From positions 30,834,001 through 30,898,000 of the forward strand of contig CM074857.1 of the NCBI GenBank assembly GCA_037501455.1: a stretch of 64,000 nt of DNA, read 5' to 3'. The position numbers and the translations under genes are program-made. The notes under the pieces were generated by a model. The model had not been told where the DNA came from. It searched no databases and worked only from the letters and a program-made list of their open reading frames with translations. Below are positions 58,295 through 64,000 of this stretch, one piece after another (the first letter of the stretch is position 1; each line of letters starts with the position of its first letter). Source of the DNA: Lantana camara. Its lineage: Eukaryota; Streptophyta; Magnoliopsida; Lamiales; Verbenaceae.

Positions 58295-61121
58295 ATGGCT
58301 GACCAACATGTTGAGGAATTTGCCCGTGAAATCCATGAAATGGCCACTGAGAGTTCCTCTTCCCCTGATTCCCCTAGAGACGAGGAGTTGGGGGTGGCAG
58401 TGATGGCCATGGAGGATAGGAATCCAGGTGGAGTGGAACCTCTCTTTGAAGAGATGAACCTAGTAATGGAGGCAGAAAGGCAAGGGGTTACTCTCCCTAT
58501 AACTCAGAGTGCCACTCACCCTCACCGCCATGCTGTGACGGTGGCCATCGCGACCCCGCTTCCGGTGGCTGAAGCCATAACAGGGCCTTCAGAAAGAGCC
58601 CGTAATAAAGGAAAGAGCAAGAAATCCAAAGGGCCTAACGAGGGTGAAGGGTCAGGCTACCAGGCCACCGAGCGCACTCCTGAGGAGACTCCCAGCACAG
58701 TTACTTTGGGAGAAGTGAAAACGATGTTGAATCCTATCTACTGGGACGAGCGCTACACATGGAGGATTCCTGAGAGTCACGAGCGTGCTAACAATCCATC
58801 CCCCGGCGAAATGGCGGTTTACGTGGCCACAGTGAGCTCAGGAGGCTTGAGGTTCCCTGTTTCGATCCCGATGGCCCACTTGCTGAATGATCTGGGCCTT
58901 TGTCCGTCACAAATTGTGCCCAACGGCCTGGCCCTCCTGACTTGCTTCGTAATTCTGATGAGAAGCATGGGTTACGAGCCCTTCACGCGGAACTTCAATG
59001 CCCTCTTTCGAGTGGTCAGCTCATCCCGTTCATCTCCCGAGGCGGGTTTTTACTATGTCCAGGCGAAGGCCCATATGAAACTAATCAACTCGCCCTCGAG
59101 CACCTACGGCCCCAACTGGAAGGAGAAATTCATTTTCGTCAGGGCCCCAACAGAAGAAGGCTTTGGGGTGTCCTCGCACTGGGGCTCGTTTGCAAAGAGC
59201 CGCTTGCAACCAGCACTTCCCAAAGACTGGGCAAAGAATCTGGCGGCGGCCTTGAGGGACGAAGGCCACCTCATCCAGGCAAAAGATTGGATAGATGATA
59301 AGGAGCTCATGTTCCTGTGTGACCTTTCTAACGATCCCTATTTCCTTGACAACCCTCCGGCTCGTGATATAGAGAGAGATGGTTAGATTCTTAGGGCGCT
59401 AACTTTTAGATAGGAATGCTGACTACCTTTTTGTACTTGTAATTTGCACAATTAATAATTCTGTTTAAGGATTTATGACCCTTGTACTTTCCATTTTTGC
59501 AGGAGTTGCTATATTAGAGATGGCAGGAGGAATCAGACAAGCCGCTCGCTTTGCTCATGCCAACAGGAATCAAGCCCAGCAAGGGGACCAACAGCGCCCC
59601 CGGAACTGAGGCAACAGGGTGGACGCTCGTGGCGGGCAACGAGGCGCCGGTTCGAGCGCAGCTTCAGAAGTTCCACCCCCACGAAACCGGGAGGGAAACA
59701 GGGCGGCCCTTCCAGAAAATAGAATAGTGGTGCGGCCCTCTTCTTGATCCGACTCGAGGGTGGCTGACCCTCGTGCAGCTGATCAGGTGAGGCCACCCCC
59801 CAATTTGGCCATGAACGAGGCCAATCCAAGCGCAAGTAGACCTTCCCGTAAGAGGAAGAGGATGCCCGACTCTGTTGCAATCAAGGGCAAAGGAAAACGA
59901 GTGGTCGAGGGCCCCAAAGGCGAGGGGGAAACTTCTTCTTCTGAGGAGGAAAATCTATGGGAGTTCTCCCGCCGAGGGGACAAGGACTTCACGGTGGGCC
60001 AGTCCTACTAAGGCCCGGCACGCTCGCACAAACCGTCAGCGAGAATCTCTACGACAAGGCCCAATTCTCGGCGGACCACCGGCATCTCTTCAATGAGTCT
60101 GTGGAGAAAGTGACCTACGACGCGGCCCACGCCTTAATCTCCGTAAGTCTTAACTCCCTTGTTACACTGTCATCCTTGTAACTTCTTAACACTTTCTTGC
60201 TAATATTTTCCTTCTTTCAAACCCCCGCAGCAAGTGCTCCCTAGGCTTAAAAACATCCAAAGGCGGGCCTCCATCTACGCTGACCGCAAAGCCAAGTATA
60301 AGAAGATGGCTCGTTCCAACGATCCAGCTCAGATTCAAGCGGAGCTGGACGCTGAGATAGCTAAGTATGAATCCCTCAAGGATTTGTTCCAGAAGACGGA
60401 GGCGGAGCTGGGAAAATTGAAGGAGGACTTTCAGGCGGTGGAAGGCGCTCGAAGCAGCTTGAGCGGCAAGTTGGCCCAGGCTAACGAGCGCTGTAAGAAG
60501 GCGGAGACCGAGCGGGAGAGCTGGAAAACGAGGGCTCTGGAGGCTGAGAGGAAATTCAACGACACCATGAACGAGTGGCCTCAGAGTCTTGAACGTGCGA
60601 ACAATGAGGCCCTTGTCAAGTTCTGCCATTCGAAGGCCTTCAACTTTGCAGCCTCGTTGCATTGCTTGGATGAGGCCCAGAATGCCTTCAACTTGGCTGT
60701 TGAGCAGGGCATCCACAAGGGGCTAACTGACCCGGCTATGAGGAGAGCAGAGGGCACGGGGCTCAGGTTCAACGAGCGCTGTGAGGAAGAGGATGAAGAT
60801 CCAAATGACCCTGCGGACACCATTGCTGAGTTGGAGTATGATTTCTTGGTGAAACTTATCCAAGATGAATACACGGACTCTCATCCGCCAGGAGATGCTG
60901 CTCAATCCGCTCAAAATGATAACCCTGAGGATGAACCACAAGCGCCCATCGTGGAGAATGCCCCTGTCCCAGCTGCTGAGGGTGCTAACGCCCTCGTTCC
61001 TGGTGCCAATGAGCCCGGCGATCCCCAAGCCCAACCGCAAGAGCCTGAGGGCCCAGTTCACGGCCCCGTGGCCCAGAATATACTGGTGATCGTTGATGAA
61101 GACGTTGCTCCAGCCGCCTGA
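58295..61121 (+). pseudogene. Antisense three-exon accessory gene of the Tat-like element (PF04195-like), nearly intact
   Basis: Exon 1, 58295-59381, is fully open: acidic N-terminus (VEEFAREIHEMATESSSS), Lys-rich KGKSKKSKGPNEGEG near residue 110, then the putative gypsy-type transposon domain from about residue 190 (RFPVSIPMAHLLNDLGLCPS, RNFNALFRV, GFYYVQAKAHMKL, WKEKFIFVRAP). Intron 1 is 59382-59502 and intron 2 is 60143-60230 (gtaagt...cccgcag). Exon 2, 59503-60142, is basic and Ser/Glu-rich (SRKRKRMPD) and carries TGA at 59607 and 59745 and a frameshift near 59995. Exon 3, 60231-61121, is open: about 130 residues of coiled coil, a conserved FCHSKAFNFAASLHCLDEAQ block and a Pro/Ala/Glu tail. 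Phases match across both introns. The gene opposes pol and the LTR promoter. Known analogues are antisense ORFs in Tat elements and gene23 of maize Grande. Molecular role unknown; coiled coil and basic segment suggest a nuclear multimer. Confidence 0.85.
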
Positions 61122-62132
61122 AACTTCCCTCTTATAAATTTTCTATGTACTTTCCTGCTTTAACGTTTTCTTCCCTTCTTTTGAAACAATGTTCAGAGGC
61201 CTTTGAGCCCTTATTTTGTAATGTTTCTTGCAGTGAATATACATCCCATTTTTCATAACTTTGTCCTTTTGCTTTAGAACTCATACTTTAAAGCTAGCTG
61301 GGACAAATCTCATAATAATAAGACTATGTGTAGCATACTCTGGATGTTTTATTTCTCTGATAAGCCTTTAGGACTTTTAAGAAATTCTGTTAATCTCCTG
61401 TAAATCTTGGAAATTGGCCTAAGTCCTGGGCGGTCGTGAGGGTCTCATTGTGAGACTGCCCCCTCCTCCCTTTTCAGACTTGCATAAACTTTTGCTTCTG
61501 TTATAAGACTTGAAAATTTGTCTAGGTCTTGAGCGGTCGTGAGGGTCTTATTGTGAGATTGCCCTCCCTTTCAAGACTTGTATAAATTTTGTTTTCGTTA
61601 TAAGACTTGAAAATTTGTCTAAGTCTTGAGTGGTCGTGAGGGTCTTATTGTGAGACTGCCCTCGTTCAAGATTTGGGGACTTTCTTCTTATTCTCGGAAA
61701 TTATGCTAAGTCTTGAGTATTTACGAGGGTCCTACTTAGAGGTTGCCCTCGTTCAAGACTTGTGAAGTTCCGTCTGCAAGGGATCCCACTTTCGAGCGCA
61801 AGGCGTTGCAAGAAACGGCCAAGGCCTACTAGGATTTTCCCCATCTCGTTCAATTGGTTATGAGCGTAACCAGTCTATCCTTATGAGGGCGTCCCCCCAA
61901 GCGGAGTAGAGCGCTGGCCAGCGTAACCCGTGTGAAATATCAGCATACATATAGGAAGGGATTTCCAACCACGCTCGTGAAAACGAGGGACATGGGTCTC
62001 ATCCAGTCAAGCGATCAAAGAAACATAATGTTAGAACAATTAAGAAAAAGTTATAATGGAACTTACTCACAATTTGGAAGTACAGAGGAACCCAACAAAG
62101 AGGGCTGTTACATCATGTTCCGCAAAGAGCTT
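61122..62132. other. Non-coding region between convergent accessory gene and pol
   Basis: Holds the 3' UTRs of two convergent genes. The middle is a tandem array (see 61395-61775); the rest shows no coding sequence. Confidence 0.6.
61395..61775. repeat. Four-unit tandem repeat in the 3' region
   Basis: Units of about 95-105 bp near 61401, 61506, 61603 and 61697, each with gacttgaaaatttgtctaag, a cttgagcggtcgtgagggtc segment and ttgtgagactgccctc. The last unit is most diverged. Tandem arrays in the 3' untranslated region are known for Tat/Ogre elements and can seed satellite DNA. Confidence 0.8.
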
Positions 62133-64000
62133 TTAAACAAAAAACCGCCGGAGATTACATGCGTTCCAAGGGCGAGGCAAGCGCTCACCTTGAAGTGTCT
62201 CTAGGGTGTAAGTGTTGTTAGCTCTGAGTTGCACGACCTTGAATGGGCCTTCCCAATTGGGGTCCAATTTCCCCATGTGCCTGGACACTTCCACCTTCTT
62301 CAAAACCAAGTCTCCCCACTGGAAAGTTCTTTCCCTCACACGCTTGTTGTATTGTTGGGCCACAGAGGCTTTATAATGGTGGATCTTAGCCCAGGCTTGG
62401 TCTCTTCTTTCATCCAGCAAGTCCAACTCCAAGCTCCTGTTGCCATTGTTGAGCTGAGGCTCGAAATAGCCGACACGAGCGGATTCATTTACTATCTCCG
62501 CTGGTATCATCGCCTCTGATCCATAAACGAGCGCGTAAGGTGTTTTTCCAGTAGCCGCTCGTGGGGTAGTGCGATAAGCCCAAAGCGCTCCTTGCAGCTC
62601 TTCAGCCCATTCACTCTTCTTGCTCTCAAGCATGGTTTTCAGATGTTGTAAGATGATTCTATTGGTAACTTCTGCTTGTCCATTGGCTTGAGGATGTCCT
62701 ACAGAAGTAAATCGCTGTTCGATCCCCAATTCAGAACACCACTCTCTCGTGTCAGCTGCTATGAACTGGGATCCGTTGTCTCAGATAAGCACCCTCGGGA
62801 TGCCGTACCTGCAGATGATGTTTTTCCAGATGAAGTCCCTTACGACCCTGAAGGTGATTTTTGCAACGGCCTCAGTCTCGGCCCACTTGGTGAAGTAATC
62901 GACGGCTAAAATGACAAACTTCTTTTGTCCAGCAGCCATGGGCAAGGGGCCCACGATATCTATTCCCCACTGGTCAAAAGGCCAAGAGACGTCTATTGGG
63001 ATCATCTGTGCGGCTGGCAATTGAGGGAGATTTGAATGAAATTGGCACTTAGGGCACTTCCTCGAAAATTCAATGGCATCTCGGAGAACTGTAGGCCAAT
63101 AAAACCCACTCCTTAGAACCTTCTTTGCCAGGACACGCCCTCCGGAATGATTCCCACAGCTTCCATTGTGGATGAGTTCAAGCGTCTCCTTCGCCTGTGA
63201 GGGCCTCAGGCATCTCATTGGGGGTCCTTGGAATGATTTCTTGAATAACCTCCCCTCGTGATCCAAAGCGAAACGAGGGGCCTTACTTCGGACTTTTCTA
63301 GCTTCAACCTTGTCAGTGGGGGGAACTCCATCCCTAAGGAAAACGACGATGTCGTCGAGCCAACAAGGCTCGTACGGATCAATCATGGTGATTATCTCAG
63401 TGGCGACCTTTTCCTTGATCAAAGGTTCCTCAGTTCTAAGGAACGTGACAGAACGCTCAGAAGTGCCTTCCAAAGCTGACGCAAACTTTGACAGAGCGTC
63501 TGCACGCTCGTTTTCTCCTCGCGGCACTTGAAGCAGATGAAATTCCTTGAACTTCCCGATGATTTCTCTGGCTTTACTCAGGTACTGCACCATGGTGGTT
63601 TCTCGAGCCTCATAAGTTCCTTCGATCTGGCTTGCAATTAACTGTGAATCCACATAAGCGGTGATTCTGGAGGCTCCATTCTGAAAAGCAATATTCAATC
63701 CTTGCACGAGGGCTTCATACTCTGCTTCGTTATTAGTGACTTGGAAATCCAGCTTGATTGCAAAATCCAGCTCAATCCCATCGGGGTTTCTAAGGGCCAC
63801 TCCTACTCCTCCCCCTTGAGAGGTTGAGGAACCATCTGCGTGCAGTACCCATAATCCCTCATTCTCTGCAACGGTGGGCTCTAAACCAAACCGTTCGACC
63901 AATAAATTAGCTACAACCTGAGCTTGCACCGCGGTCCTGGGCTCGAAACGTAAGTCGAACTGGCTCAACTCGATGGCCCATTTGATTAATATTCCAGACA
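62133..64000 (-). pseudogene. Tat-like pol C-terminal part: additional RNase H and integrase, one nonsense codon
   Basis: Minus strand, open at the window edge. The first residues (GILIKWAIELSQFDLRF) end the linker after the RT RNase H. The additional RNase H follows with its acidic residues in WVLHADGSS, TNNEAEYEAL, AYVDSQL and NERADALSKFAS. The integrase has an H-H-C-C zinc region (ELIHNGSCGNHSGG ... CPKCQ), the first catalytic Asp in QWGIDIVGPLP, the second in DNGSQF and the Glu in HPQANGQAEVTNR. A C-terminal domain with FQWGDLVLKKVE and KLDPNWEGPFKV ends at a stop at 62133. A TGA at 62781-62783 sits directly before DNGSQF, one base change from TCA (Ser), and truncates the integrase between its first and second catalytic residues. 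No frameshift is seen, so this is a recent lesion. Upstream gag, protease and RT are outside the window. Confidence 0.92.

Larger units (their letters stand above)
56842..64000 (-). mobile_element. Tat-like Ty3/gypsy retrotransposon with antisense accessory gene, continues beyond the window
   Basis: The 3' LTR (56842-57655) is at the left; reading leftwards on minus from the window edge come RNase H end, additional RNase H, integrase, a tandem-repeat region, then a plus-strand accessory gene, polypurine tract and LTR. The additional RNase H and the long region between pol and the 3' LTR are typical of the Tat lineage. The left flank 5-mer is atatt (56837-56841), so atatt is predicted after the other LTR outside the window. 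Confidence 0.9.

Noticed and set aside
1..64000. tRNA or rRNA genes and organelle DNA insertions
   Set aside because: The only tRNA-related matches are primer-binding sites next to LTRs; no cloverleaf, rRNA or plastid/mitochondrial gene was recognised by eye.

Overview
This is nuclear DNA of a flowering plant, probably a eudicot; the species cannot be named from the sequence. It is AT-rich, intron-containing and almost entirely built of nested transposable elements (Ty3/gypsy, Ty1/copia, LINE, CACTA, MITEs). The only ordinary host gene I recognise is the 3' end of a WAT1/nodulin-MtN21-type (EamA) transporter at 53.4-55.7 kb on the minus strand. I see no tRNA, rRNA or CRISPR.

Layout. 1-1743: end of a long LTR. 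2964-3434: LTR-like block with a minus-strand primer-binding site. 3539-5096 (-): decayed accessory gene of a gypsy element. 5192-10247: nearly intact Copia element (180-bp LTRs, one polyprotein frame with two stops). 10623-about 15045: CACTA-type transposon carrying exon fragments of a calcineurin B-like Ca2+ sensor and of a terminal nucleotidyltransferase. 16245-29805: Tat-like Ty3 element, minus-oriented, TSD tatag, that has lost gag-pol and keeps only an antisense intron-bearing accessory gene; a 7.3-kb long-LTR element (20045-27325, TSD aaggc) sits inside that gene. 29475-35731: 3.1-kb tandem duplication joining the LTR end to the 3' end of a LINE. About 35187-51690 (-): the LINE, split by a solo LTR (36292-38829, TSD gtcat) and by a non-coding, copia-like, iMet-primed element (39052-47171), which itself holds a solo LTR (44972-45814, TSD aattt). 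52600-56817: transporter exons, three MITEs and a small solo LTR. 56842-64000 (-): a Tat-like element whose pol (aRNase H, integrase) runs off the right edge, with an antisense three-exon accessory gene between pol and the 3' LTR.

How the parts relate. The 56.8-64 kb element explains the 16-30 kb one: both have the same minus-strand LTR architecture and the same plus-strand gene with exon-intron boundaries at matching places. Introns survive because the gene is antisense to the genomic RNA, so it is not spliced out during retrotransposition. This retained antisense gene is the most interesting system here. Perfect target-site duplications let most insertions be ordered: LINE first, then the copia-like element and solo LTR into it; the Tat-like derivative before the tandem duplication; the long-LTR element inside the Tat-like derivative.
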